Numbered from the stretch's first letter, positions 4,330 to 12,534 are shown. The stretch is 35,555 bases of DNA from Desulfovibrio desulfuricans (GCA_015062205.1 SUVB01000048.1:1-35555), one strand, 5' to 3'. Notes: a model not told the origin generated them from the letters alone. Numbers and translations: made by a program.

Positions 4330-6887
4330 GGCCGCACGGCGATTTCCAGACATTTGCCGTAATCCCGCTCGATTTCGCGCAGGCTGTCGCGCTTGTGGTT
4401 CAGCAGGTACAGGGCCAGTTCCGCACTGGCCTGGTAGACGCATGTATCCTTGGTTTCCGCGCTCATCAGGCGGCGCAGTTCGCGCAGGGCCTGCAGGGCC
4501 TGCCATTCAATGTTGCGACGCATGCCCGTGCCGCCGCAGGCGGGGCAGGGCTCCAGCGAGATGGACAGCGCCGAGGAGCCCGTGCGCTGGCGCACCAACT
4601 CCAGCAGGCCGAAAGAACTCATGCGGGCCACGTCATGACGGGCGCGGTCATTTTTCATGGCGACGCGCAGGGTTTTCTCCACTTCGGCCACATGTTTCTT
4701 GTCGCGCATTTCGATGAAGTCGATGACGACCTGCCCGCCGATGTCGCGCAGTTTGAGGTGCCGGGCAATGGTTTCCGCCGCCTCCATGTTGGTCTTATGG
4801 GCCATGGCCTCGAAATTGCCCTTGCCGGAAATCTTGCCGGAGTTGATATCAATGGCCATGAGGGCTTCGGTCTGGTCAAAGACCAGCCGCCCGCCTGAGG
4901 GCAGCAGCACCTCGCGGGAGTATATCTGCTCCAGCTGACGGCGCAGGTTGAAGCGTTCCCACATGGACGTGCGCGTGTCGGTGTGCATGTGCACAAGGTC
5001 TTTCTTGCGCGGGAAGAGCATGCTCACCGTTTCACGGATGCTCTGGGCCACGTCTTCATTGTCCACCCAGATCTCGGTCACATCGTCCGTGAGGTAATCG
5101 CGCACGGCGCGTTCCGAGAGGCCCGGCTCCTGATAGATGAGGGCCGGGGCAGCGACTTCGGTGCCCTTCTTGCGGATGTCGCGCCAGACGCGCTTGAGGT
5201 ATTGCAGGTCGTTTTTCAGCGTGGTCTTGGTGGTGCCCGCGCTCACTGTGCGCACGATGACGCCCAGCCCCTGCCCGGGGTCGATGCCGTTCATCATCTC
5301 GCGCAGGCGGGCGCGTTCTTCCTCATCTTCCACCTTGCGGGAAACGCCGATCTGTTCCTGCCCCGGCGTGAGCACCAGAAAGCGTCCGGCCAGGGAGAGC
5401 CAGGTGGTGAGGAAGGCGCCCTTGTTGCCCGTTGGCTCCTTGACCACCTGCACCAGCACTTCCTGCCCGGCCTTGAGCACCTTCTGGATGGGCGGGAATT
5501 TCTTGCCCTTGGAAGGTTCGTAGTGGGTCAGCCAGTATTCGGGGTGCACTTCGTCGATCTGCAGAAAGCCGTTCTTGCCGGAGCCGTAGCTGACAAAGGC
5601 GGCCTGCAGGTTGGTGTCGATATTGTGGATGACGCCCTTGTAAATGTTGCCCTTGAGTTTGCGCTGGTGGAGCATGTCCAGATAGTATTCCAGCATCTGG
5701 CCGTCCTCCGCCAGGGCCACCTCCACCTCTTCGCCCGGCAGCACGCTGATGAACATGCGACGCTTGGCCTTGCCTGCGGCTTTGCTGAGGGATTTCCCGG
5801 CCTCCGTGGCCTTGCCCTGCCCGCTTTGGCCGTTCTGCGGGCGCGTTTCGGCCTCGTCGGGCAGGTTCTCCCGGGCCTCCTCATTCTCCGTTTCTGTGGC
5901 GGCGGCCTGCCCGCTTTGTTCCTTTTTGCGGTTGCGTCCGCGCCCGCCGCGGCGTCCGCGACGGTTTTTGCGTCGGGGCGCTTCGGAGGTATCGGCGGAC
6001 GTGTCCGCTTCGGTTCCGGCTTCATCCGCCGCCGCATCTGCGGTTGGCGCAGGCGCGGCAGCCGGGGCGTCGTCAGCGGCCTCCCGGTCGGCCTGTTCCG
6101 TGGCTGCGGCCGGTACGGGAAGCGTCGCGTCAGCAGGGCGCGGAGCGTCCTCGGCGGCAGGCGGCAAGTGGACGGCAGGCGCAACGTCCATGTCTGTGTC
6201 CGGAGAGGACGCCGCATGGGCGGGCGCTGCGGCGCGCTTGCGGCTGCGTGATGCACGGCCCGTTGCCGTGCGGGGCGCCTTCCTGCGGGATTCGGCCTCG
6301 TCGGCAGGTTCCGTGGGAGCTTCTGCGGGCACGGCGGGCGACGCGGGGGGCGTTGCTGCGCTTTCCGTCGCTCCGGCGTCGGTGTCGGCGGCCCTGGCCC
6401 GTGCGCGGCTTCTGCCGCGCCCCGCAGTTCCGGCGGGGGAGGCGACAGGCTGGCTGTCGGCGGCCGTTTCTGCCGCCGGCGCGGCTTCCCCGGCAGCCGG
6501 GGCAGCAGCCTTCCTGCCGCGGGCGGCCGTGCTGCCGCCGCTGGTTTTTGCGGTCTTCTTCACTGTCGCCCTGACGGCGCGGGTTTTGCCGGTCGTTTCC
6601 GCAGCGGGGGCGGGCGCAGGGGGTTCCCCGCTGTCGGCGGCCGTCGTCGCGGTTTTTCTGGGCCGGGAGGCGCGTTTGGGCCTGGCGGGCGCGTCGGCAG
6701 CGGCATCCGGCGTCGCTGCAGAAGCGGGTGTGGCGTTTTTGCGCGAGGTTTTGCCGGAGGAACTTCCGGCGGAGGTTTTTCCCCGGGAACGGGAGGCGGG
6801 CGCGCGCTTCGCTTCGGGCGCTTCCTGAGACGCTTGGTCTGCGGCGGCCTGTGCGGCGGCCGCAGGGGAATCGTTCTCTGCGGTCAT
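4326..6887 (-). CDS. Ribonuclease E/G with a long disordered N-terminal extension
   Basis: The product has 853 residues. Residues 1 to about 375 are Ala/Pro/Lys/Arg-rich and low in complexity, with an arginine-rich patch at 307-322 (RRKNRRGRRGGRGRNR). The catalytic part starts near 377 (RRMFISVLPGEE), with an S1 RNA-binding domain at about 410-500. D680 (AIDINSG) and D723 (VIDFIEM) match the metal ligands D303 and D346 of E. coli RNase E with the same 43-residue spacing, and CPAC at 781-784 matches the Zn-link C404-C407, again with identical spacing. There is no long C-terminal scaffold. ATG 6887 has AAGGA 6 bases before it. It makes the endonuclease for tRNA, rRNA and mRNA processing. The call of E versus G is left open. 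Confidence 0.93.
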   Translation of the reverse strand: MTAENDSPAAAAQAAADQASQEAPEAKRAPASRSRGKTSAGSSSGKTSRKNATPASAATPDAAADAPARPKRASRPRKTATTAADSGEPPAPAPAAETTGKTRAVRATVKKTAKTSGGSTAARGRKAAAPAAGEAAPAAETAADSQPVASPAGTAGRGRSRARARAADTDAGATESAATPPASPAVPAEAPTEPADEAESRRKAPRTATGRASRSRKRAAAPAHAASSPDTDMDVAPAVHLPPAAEDAPRPADATLPVPAAATEQADREAADDAPAAAPAPTADAAADEAGTEADTSADTSEAPRRKNRRGRRGGRGRNRKKEQSGQAAATETENEEARENLPDEAETRPQNGQSGQGKATEAGKSLSKAAGKAKRRMFISVLPGEEVEVALAEDGQMLEYYLDMLHQRKLKGNIYKGVIHNIDTNLQAAFVSYGSGKNGFLQIDEVHPEYWLTHYEPSKGKKFPPIQKVLKAGQEVLVQVVKEPTGNKGAFLTTWLSLAGRFLVLTPGQEQIGVSRKVEDEEERARLREMMNGIDPGQGLGVIVRTVSAGTTKTTLKNDLQYLKRVWRDIRKKGTEVAAPALIYQEPGLSERAVRDYLTDDVTEIWVDNEDVAQSIRETVSMLFPRKKDLVHMHTDTRTSMWERFNLRRQLEQIYSREVLLPSGGRLVFDQTEALMAIDINSGKISGKGNFEAMAHKTNMEAAETIARHLKLRDIGGQVVIDFIEMRDKKHVAEVEKTLRVAMKNDRARHDVARMSSFGLLELVRQRTGSSALSISLEPCPACGGTGMRRNIEWQALQALRELRRLMSAETKDTCVYQASAELALYLLNHKRDSLREIERDYGKCLEIAVRP

Positions 6888-7017
6888 GGAAATCCTTTTG
6901 TGCGGGGCGGAGGCCGCCGCGAAAATTCAGCGGGCATGCGCGCATTCCGGGGGGAGATGCGCCGCGCAGCGCCGTAGGGGCGCGCAAAGGCGAGATGCAT
7001 GTCTATCCGCTGCCGGG

Positions 7018-7045
7018 AGAGTACGTTTTTTCTGAAAATATGCAA
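7018..7045 (-). promoter_or_regulatory. Possible promoter of the RNase E/G-queH operon
   Basis: On the minus strand TTGCAT, a 16-base spacer and TACTCT lie about 130 bases before the RNase start. A leader of that length would fit the known leader-based autoregulation of RNase E, but the match is modest. Confidence 0.35.
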
Positions 7046-7106
7046 GAGGGCCGGGGCTGAGGACAAGCTGCGGCGAAAGCCCGGCTGCGTTCGACGGATT
7101 CCGTGC

Positions 7107-7793
7107 TCAGTCCTGCAATATTTTGAGTTCCGCCGAAAGCTGCCCGTTGTTGGAGCGCAACAGCACATAGCCGCCCTGGGAGAGCATGCCGGGGTTGACC
7201 ACGATGGTGCGGCCCACGCGGTCTACGGCGCGGGCCTCGTGGATGTGCCCGCAGAGGCAGATCTCCGGCTGGGCCTCTTCCAGGAATTCGCGCACGGCCG
7301 TGGAACCCACGTGCACATCGCCGGGGATGACGTCGCAGGCCGTGTCCCTGGGGGGATTGTGCGAAACAAGGACGCTGTGCGGATAGGCGCGCGCCTTGCG
7401 CCAGCAGGCTTCGAGCCACGCGGCCACGGCCGACTCGGGAAATTCGCTCGGCGTGCCGAAGGGCGTGAAGGTGGACCCGCCCACGCCGAAGACGGCGATA
7501 TCCGGCGTCAGTTCGCGCGTGACGGTGTGCAGGTTCCAGCCTTTTTCACGCAGCCACGCGTCCACCTCGGGCCTGTCCATATTGCCGATCTGCGCCAGCA
7601 CGGGCAGGTCGTGGGCGCGCAGGGCGTCCATGACCAGTTCGGCCTGTTTGACGCCGCCGGTGACGGTGAGATCGCCGGTGACGATGATGCCGTCCGCCTG
7701 GGAGAGTTCCGGAATGGCGGCGAAGCGTTCCGGCTCATCGTGGATGTCGCCCACGGCGATCCAGAGGTAATCCTGAGTGTCGGCGCTTGGCAT
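7107..7793 (-). CDS. Metallophosphoesterase
   Basis: This 228-residue protein has the calcineurin-type phosphoesterase motif series in order: VGDIHDEPE (residues 14-22), GIIVTGDLT, IGNMDRPE, LVSHNPPRD and CGHIHEAR. These supply the Asp, His and Asn ligands for two metals. The GNMD form and the small size resemble predicted phosphoesterases of the YfcE/Rv0805-like broad group; the substrate cannot be told. ATG 7793 follows AAGGAAG by 7 bases. A much longer frame upstream to 8459 is an antisense shadow of the cyclo-ligase. It is divergent from that gene with 66 bases between them. Confidence 0.88.
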   Translation of the reverse strand: MPSADTQDYLWIAVGDIHDEPERFAAIPELSQADGIIVTGDLTVTGGVKQAELVMDALRAHDLPVLAQIGNMDRPEVDAWLREKGWNLHTVTRELTPDIAVFGVGGSTFTPFGTPSEFPESAVAAWLEACWRKARAYPHSVLVSHNPPRDTACDVIPGDVHVGSTAVREFLEEAQPEICLCGHIHEARAVDRVGRTIVVNPGMLSQGGYVLLRSNNGQLSAELKILQD

Positions 7794-7814
7794 GGCAGAA
7801 CTTCCTTTGTTATG

Positions 7815-7836
7815 GTATGCAGCGAGTATTGCATAC
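7815..7836. promoter_or_regulatory. Inverted repeat between divergent genes
   Basis: GTATGCA (7815-7821) and TGCATAC (7830-7836) are a perfect 7-bp inverted repeat with an 8-base spacer. It lies in the 66-base gap that must hold the starts of both the phosphoesterase and the cyclo-ligase, so a shared operator is likely. Confidence 0.5.
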
Positions 7837-7859
7837 ATCGTCCCGCAAGGAAAGACCGT

Positions 7860-8495
7860 TTGCGCCCTGAAAATGTTCCCCATGCCGCTCCCGGCGGCCC
7901 GCTCCCGGCGGCAGCCGGGCGCATTCGCGCGGATCTGCGCGCCTCCATGCTGCGCCGGCGGGCGGCTTTGCCCCCGGCGGAGGCCGCCGCGCGGGGAGCG
8001 GCGGCGCAGCGGCGGCTGCTGTCGCTGGACGTCTGGGCGCGGGCGCGTTCCGTGGCGTTGTATGTGGGCGTCAGGGATGAGCTGCTCACCGATCTGCTGT
8101 TGCGCGATGCATGGGCTTCCGGGCGCGAGGTCTGGCTGCCGCGCCTGCGGCCCGGACAGCCGGGCGTGATGGATTTCGCGCGCTGCACCGGGCCGCAGGC
8201 GCTGCGGCCCGGCCCCTTCGGCCTGCTGGAACCGGAACCGGCCCTGCCCGGCTGCGGGCCCGGGGACGCGGCCTTCGCGCCGGAGCTTGCCGTGCTGCCC
8301 GGCCTGGCCTTTGACAGGCGCGGCGGGCGGCTGGGCTACGGCGGCGGCTATTATGACCGTTTTCTGTCGCGCGGGCTTTCCTGCCCGCTGACGGGGCTGT
8401 GCTTTGACTTTCAGCTTGTGGAACGCCTGCCCCTGGCCCCGTGGGACAGGCCCGTACACTGCATCTGCACCGAGGAGCGGGAACTGTGGCCGTAA
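7860..8495 (+). CDS. 5-formyltetrahydrofolate cyclo-ligase
   Basis: This enzyme converts 5-formyl-THF to 5,10-methenyl-THF with ATP. Family features are RADLRASMLRRRAALPPAE (N-terminal basic helix), SVALYVGVRDEL, EVWLPRL, and the signature DRRGGRLGYGGGYYDRFL near the C-terminus, followed by CFDFQLVERLP. The first in-frame ATG (7947) would cut the conserved RADLR helix, so TTG 7860 is chosen; AAGGAAAG lies 5 bases upstream of it. This gives 211 residues, a normal length with a somewhat long N-terminus. The next gene overlaps its end by 10 bases. Confidence 0.87.
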   Translation: MRPENVPHAAPGGPLPAAAGRIRADLRASMLRRRAALPPAEAAARGAAAQRRLLSLDVWARARSVALYVGVRDELLTDLLLRDAWASGREVWLPRLRPGQPGVMDFARCTGPQALRPGPFGLLEPEPALPGCGPGDAAFAPELAVLPGLAFDRRGGRLGYGGGYYDRFLSRGLSCPLTGLCFDFQLVERLPLAPWDRPVHCICTEERELWP

Positions 8496-9256
8496 CCTTT
8501 CTCCCCTTTTCCTTTCCCGGCGTGCCGCATGTGCGCTGCGCCTTCCAGACCCGCACGGGCGGCGTGAGCCGCGCGGGCTATGCGGGCGGCAACATCTCCT
8601 TCAGCGTGGGGGACGAGGCCGCAGCCGTGGCGGCCAACCGCCGCAGCCTGCTGGAAGCCCTGCGCCCGCAGGGGCTCACGGCCTGGGCGGAACTTATGCA
8701 GGTGCACGGCGACGCGCTGATTTTCGAGCCGGAGCCCGTGCCCTGCGACGTGAACGTCGCAACGCAGGGCGACGGCATGGCCACCGCGCGGCCCGGCCTG
8801 GGCCTGCTCATCAAGACGGCGGACTGCCAGCCCGTCCTGCTGGCGCACCGGGAGGGCGGGCACATTGCCGCCATCCATGCGGGCTGGCGGGGCAACCGCT
8901 GCGACTTCCCCGTCACGGCGGTGGAGCGCTTCTGCGCGCACTACGGGCTTGAGCCGCGCGACCTCATGGCCGTGCGCGGGCCGAGCCTCGGGCCGGGGCG
9001 GGCGGAATTCGTCAACTTCGAGCGGGAATGGGGGCCGGACTGGCGACCGTGGTTTGACGAAAACACACGTACCATGGACCTCTGGGGGCTGACGCGCGCC
9101 CAGCTGGAGCGCGCGGGCCTTTTGCCGCGCAACATCTGCGGGCTGGACTGGTGCACGGCGGAGAACAGCGCCCTCTTTTTCTCCTACAGGCAGGAAAAAC
9201 GGTCCGGCCGGCAGGCCAGCCTGATCTGGATTGACACGGCCCCTGCCCGCGCCTAG
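8486..9256 (+). CDS. PgeF/YfiH family purine nucleoside phosphorylase-like enzyme
   Basis: The product has 256 residues of the former DUF152 family (laccase-domain, YfiH/PgeF). It carries the metal and catalytic motifs in order: TRTGGVSRAGYAGGN, MQVHGDAL, IKTADCQPVLL and AAIHAGWRGN, then GPSLGPGRAEF. Members have been reported to act on purine nucleosides and to edit peptidoglycan precursors; which applies here is not known. GTG 8486 is chosen because GAGGAG lies 8 bases upstream and the frame overlaps the cyclo-ligase by 10 bases. The TAG stop (9254-9256) doubles as part of the -10 box of the next operon. Confidence 0.88.
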   Translation: MAVTFLPFSFPGVPHVRCAFQTRTGGVSRAGYAGGNISFSVGDEAAAVAANRRSLLEALRPQGLTAWAELMQVHGDALIFEPEPVPCDVNVATQGDGMATARPGLGLLIKTADCQPVLLAHREGGHIAAIHAGWRGNRCDFPVTAVERFCAHYGLEPRDLMAVRGPSLGPGRAEFVNFEREWGPDWRPWFDENTRTMDLWGLTRAQLERAGLLPRNICGLDWCTAENSALFFSYRQEKRSGRQASLIWIDTAPARA

Positions 9257-9259
9257 AGT
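9231..9259 (+). promoter_or_regulatory. Promoter of the cobalamin operon
   Basis: TTGACA, a 17-base spacer and TAGAGT form a strong sigma70-type promoter. It lies inside the last codons of the PgeF gene, whose TAG stop is the first half of the -10 box. Transcription would start near 9265, exactly at the first stem of the riboswitch. Confidence 0.75.
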
Positions 9260-9260
9260 A

Positions 9261-9420
9261 GCGACGGCAACGGTAGCCGGGCGTCCCCCGGCTTGAAAAG
9301 GGAATCCCGTGCAAAGCGGGAGCGGACCCGCCGCCGTAAGGTTCACAACCCTGCTCCATGACGCGCCACTGGCAACGGGAAGGCCGGGGCGGGGGAACCG
9401 AGCCGGAAGACCTGCCGTGC
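9261..9420 (+). ncRNA. Cobalamin riboswitch
   Basis: The element has the conserved cobalamin aptamer core GGGAATCCCGTGCAAAGCGG from 9300, then GCGGACCCGCCGCCGTAAG, and the B12 box GCCGGAAGACCTGCC at 9402-9416. The closing stem P1 is ACGGCA (9264-9269) with TGCCGT (9413-9418). It controls the B12-type transporter and cbiL downstream. A terminator about 100 bases later is the likely switch. Confidence 0.93.
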
Positions 9421-9515
9421 CCTGTCCCGGCGCGTCCGTGCGGCGCGCGGGCGGTTGCGGCGTAACGGCCGCCCACGGCAACGGGTTTTTGCCGGATGGA
9501 TGGAGGAAATACGGG

Positions 9516-9546
9516 CCTCTTCCACGCGAGTGGAGGAGGTTTTTTT
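9516..9546 (+). terminator. Riboswitch expression platform: Rho-independent terminator
   Basis: CCTCTTCCAC, a GCGA loop and GTGGAGGAGG make a 10-bp hairpin (one G-U pair) followed by seven T. It lies between the aptamer and the permease gene, so corrinoid binding probably favours termination here. Confidence 0.85.
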
Positions 9547-9663
9547 GTGTCCGCGCCACGTCGCGGCCCGCGCTGCGTGGCCTGTTCAGACGCGTTCCGG
9601 ACGGCTGCGGCTCAGGGCCGCCCGCGCCGCGTCACCGCGGCGGATGCCGCCCCAGGGCCAACC

Positions 9664-10752
9664 ATGCCAAACAGTGTTCCTCCTTCTTCCCCCCTCCGTT
9701 TTCCGCTGTTGCCGCGGGGTCTGGCCTTCGCTGCGCTGGTCGCCCTCTGGCTGGCTTCTTTGCCGCTGGCCTGCCTGCCCGGCCCGGCAGCGGCAAGCCC
9801 CGGGCAGGTGCTGCGGGCGCTGGCCGCCGCTGTGGGGCTGATTGCCGCGCCGGACGACGCCACGCTCATGCTGGTGGTGGGGCAGATTCGGCTGGCCCGT
9901 GTGTGCTTGGCGGCCCTGTGCGGGGGCGCGCTGGCCATGGCGGGCGTGGCCCTGCAGGGCGTGCTGCGCAATGCGCTGGCTGACCCCTTCACACTGGGCA
10001 TCTCCGCCGGGGCGGCCTGCGGGGCGGCCCTGGCCATCGCGCTGGGCGGCTCGTCGGCCGTGATGGGGGGCATCGGGGCTCTGCTGGGGCTGTCTGCGGG
10101 GGCGCTGGTGGCCCCGGCGGCCTTGGCAGGGGCGCTGGCAGCCCTGGCCGGGGCCTTGTGGCTGGGGCGCGGCGGCGGGGCTTTCCGCCGCGAGAGCGTC
10201 ATTCTGGCGGGCATTGCCGTGGCCGCGTTTCTCGGGGCGCTGGTGGCGCTCATCAAGGCCCTCAACGAGGAGTCCGTGACCAGCATCGTATTCTGGATCA
10301 TGGGTTCGTTCCAGGGCCGCGGCTGGGACAGCCTGCCCCTGCTGCTGGCCACCCTTGCGCCGGGGCTGGCCGTCACGGCGCGGGGCTGGCGCGCGCTGGA
10401 CGTGCTGTCCCTTGGCGACGAGCAGGCCGCGCAGACGGGCCTAGATGCGGGGCGCGCGCGCCTGTGGCTGCTGGCCGGGGCTAGCTGCATGACGGCGGGT
10501 TGCGTGGCCGTGGCGGGCGTCATCGGTTTTGTGGGCCTGGTGGTGCCGCATGTGCTGCGCCTGCTGCTGGGCTGGGGGCATGGTCCCCTGCTGGCGGGAG
10601 CGTTTTTCGGCGGCGGCGTGCTGCTGGTCTGGGCCGATGTGCTGGCCCGCTGCGTTCTCTCCGGCGGGCAGGAGTTGCCCGTGGGCGTGGTCACGGCCCT
10701 GCTGGGCGGGCCTTTTTTTGCCCTGCTGGTGCGGCGGAGGCGGGACGCATGA
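9664..10752 (+). CDS. btuC: BtuC/FecCD-type ABC transporter permease
   Basis: The 362-residue product is a BtuC-type permease with about ten hydrophobic helices. Family motifs seen are RLARVCLAALCGGALAMAGV, QGVLRNALADPFTLGISAGA, IVFWIMGSFQGRGWDSLPLL, and GVIGFVGLVVPHVLRLLLG, the coupling-helix region that contacts the ATPase. ATG 9664 is chosen because the frame upstream lies in the riboswitch platform; the ribosome binding site (AGGG) is weak. The cobalamin riboswitch makes corrinoids the likely cargo, although the family alone would also fit siderophores. It overlaps the ATPase gene as ATGA. Confidence 0.9.
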   Translation: MPNSVPPSSPLRFPLLPRGLAFAALVALWLASLPLACLPGPAAASPGQVLRALAAAVGLIAAPDDATLMLVVGQIRLARVCLAALCGGALAMAGVALQGVLRNALADPFTLGISAGAACGAALAIALGGSSAVMGGIGALLGLSAGALVAPAALAGALAALAGALWLGRGGGAFRRESVILAGIAVAAFLGALVALIKALNEESVTSIVFWIMGSFQGRGWDSLPLLLATLAPGLAVTARGWRALDVLSLGDEQAAQTGLDAGRARLWLLAGASCMTAGCVAVAGVIGFVGLVVPHVLRLLLGWGHGPLLAGAFFGGGVLLVWADVLARCVLSGGQELPVGVVTALLGGPFFALLVRRRRDA

Positions 10753-11681
10753 CGCGCTGCGGCAGTGCGCCCCCCGCGTTCCCTGCGCCGTCTCACGTGC
10801 ACGGCGCGCCCCTCCTGCGCGTGGGGGGGCTGCGCGCCGGCTACGGCGGCCGCGCGGTGCTGCATGGACTGGATTTTGCGCTGCGCGCCGGGGAATGCCT
10901 GGCCCTGCTTGGGCCCAACGGCAGCGGCAAGACCACGCTGTTGCGGGCGCTTTCGGGCGTGCTTGCGCCGCAGGCCGGGTGCGTGGAACTGGCCGGGCGT
11001 TCCCTGGCAGGCCTGCGCGCGCGGGAGCGGGCGCGCCTTGTGGCCGTGGTCCCCCAGCGGGGGGCGTACCCGCCGGGGCTGACGGCGCGGCAGTTCGTGC
11101 TGCTGGGACGGTATGCGCATCTTTCCTGGCTCGGCACGTACGGCCGGGCGGACTATGCGGCGGCGGACAGGGCGCTGGAGGAAGCCGGGGCCGTTCTGCT
11201 GGCAGGCCGTCCCCTGACGGAGCTTTCCGGCGGGGAGGCGCAGCGCGTGCTGCTGGCGCGGGCGCTGGCGCAGGAGAGTCCGCTGCTCCTGCTGGATGAG
11301 CCGGCCGCCGGGCTGGATCCGGCCCGCATGGTGGAGCTGTTCGACCTGCTGGAGCGCCGCCGGGCCGCCGGGGCCGGCGTGCTCATGGTCATGCACGACT
11401 GCAATCTGGCCGCGCTGTATGCCACGCGGCTCATGGGCCTGCGCGACGGCGTCACGGTGTTTGACGGCCCGGTGCGCACGGTGTTCACGGAGGAGAATCT
11501 TGCTGCATTGTACGCTGTTCCGGTGGCTGTGCTGCCGCATCCTCGCTATGGCCTGCCCCAGGCGCTGGTGGGGCGCGCGTCCGGCCCGTGGTGTGCCGCG
11601 TCCGCATCTGCCGCTGCTGCGCCTGCTGTGCGCGCTGCTGTGCCTGCTGCCCGTTCCGGCGGCGGCGACGGGCGGGACTGA
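10749..11681 (+). CDS. btuD: BtuD-type ABC transporter ATPase
   Basis: This 310-residue ATPase has Walker A GPNGSGKTT, the Q-loop in VAVVPQRGAYP, the ABC signature LSGGEAQRVLLARAL, Walker B LLLLDEPAAGLD and the switch histidine in VMHDCN. It energises the permease before it. The normal family end is near PHPRYGLPQALVGRAS; after that the frame continues about 36 Ala/Arg-rich residues to 11681. That tail is read through the start and signal peptide of the next gene, so it is probably unstructured. ATG 10749 overlaps the permease stop. Confidence 0.9.
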   Translation: MTRCGSAPPAFPAPSHVHGAPLLRVGGLRAGYGGRAVLHGLDFALRAGECLALLGPNGSGKTTLLRALSGVLAPQAGCVELAGRSLAGLRARERARLVAVVPQRGAYPPGLTARQFVLLGRYAHLSWLGTYGRADYAAADRALEEAGAVLLAGRPLTELSGGEAQRVLLARALAQESPLLLLDEPAAGLDPARMVELFDLLERRRAAGAGVLMVMHDCNLAALYATRLMGLRDGVTVFDGPVRTVFTEENLAALYAVPVAVLPHPRYGLPQALVGRASGPWCAASASAAAAPAVRAAVPAARSGGGDGRD

Positions 11682-12534
11682 CCCTGCCTTCTCGCCCGTG
11701 ACGGCGACGGACGACGCCGGGCACACGGCGCGTTTCGAGCATCCGGCGCGGCGCGTCATCGCCCTGTACGGGGCCTTCAGCGAACTGTTGCTGGCCCTGG
11801 GCGCGCGGGACGCGCTCGTGGCCCGCACCGCCGCCGACGGCAGCCTGCCGGAGTTGGCCTCCCTGCCCGCCGTCGGCACGCACATGCGGCCCAATGCGGA
11901 GCTCATCGCGGCACAGCGGCCGGACCTCGTGCTCCAGCTCTCGGGGCGCGACGAGGCGCGCGTGCAGACGGAACATTTGCGCGAGCTGGGTTTCACCGTA
12001 TTGAGTTTTGAGCTCAATTCCTTTGAGCAGATGTTTGCGGTTACGGAACTGCTGGGGCGCGTCACGGGCCGCGAGGCGCGGGCGCGGGAACTGCTGCGCG
12101 ACTGGCGGGAACGCCTGCGGGGCCTGCGTGGCCGGTATGCCGGGCAGCAGCCCGTGCGCGTCTTTTACGAGGTGCGCTATCCCAATCTGCTGGCTGCGGG
12201 CGCGGGCGGCATCACCGGCGAGATTCTCGCCCTGGCCGGGGGGGCAAACGTGGTGCGGGACGACAAGAAACTGGTGCGCTTCAATGAGGAGGCCCTGGTG
12301 GTCGCCGATCCGGAGGCCTACGTCATCCAGAAGGGCCCCATGAATCCCGCCCCCGTGCCGCCGGCCGACCGCGTCCATTACCGCAACCTGCGCGCCGTGC
12401 GTGAAGGGCGCGTGCTGGTGGTGGACGAGGCGCGTTTTGCCCGGCCCGGTCCGCGGGCGCTGGATGCGGCGGAGGAACTGGGAGACTGGCTGCATCCGCA
12501 GGCCCGCCCCGCAAGCGTGAGGGAAAAGCCATGA
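11548..12534 (+). CDS. btuF: BtuF-type periplasmic corrinoid-binding protein
   Basis: The mature part starts after LLRLLCALLCLLPVPAAA, a Sec signal peptide, and is a helical-backbone binding protein: HTARFEHPARRVIALYGAFS, VGTHMRPNAELIAAQRPDLV, RVTGREARARELL and AGAGGITGEILALAGGANVV. It delivers ligand to the permease. The start is uncertain. ATG 11548 gives 328 residues but a long N-terminus, while GTG 11593 gives a signal peptide of normal length; neither has a good ribosome binding site. Either way the gene overlaps the ATPase frame by 89-134 bases. The stop overlaps cbiL as ATGA. Confidence 0.82.
   Translation: MACPRRWWGARPARGVPRPHLPLLRLLCALLCLLPVPAAATGGTDPAFSPVTATDDAGHTARFEHPARRVIALYGAFSELLLALGARDALVARTAADGSLPELASLPAVGTHMRPNAELIAAQRPDLVLQLSGRDEARVQTEHLRELGFTVLSFELNSFEQMFAVTELLGRVTGREARARELLRDWRERLRGLRGRYAGQQPVRVFYEVRYPNLLAAGAGGITGEILALAGGANVVRDDKKLVRFNEEALVVADPEAYVIQKGPMNPAPVPPADRVHYRNLRAVREGRVLVVDEARFARPGPRALDAAEELGDWLHPQARPASVREKP

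Noticed and set aside
4983..6828. Long plus-strand frames opposite the RNase E/G gene
   Set aside because: They are antisense shadows produced by high GC; the minus-strand gene has exact catalytic motifs.
7794..8459. N-terminal extension of the metallophosphoesterase frame to 8459
   Set aside because: It is antisense to the cyclo-ligase, and a good ribosome binding site lies before ATG 7793.
9612..12065. An 817-residue minus frame opposite the B12 transporter genes
   Set aside because: It is low-complexity Ser/Arg/Ala sequence with no domain; the plus strand carries three clear transporter genes.
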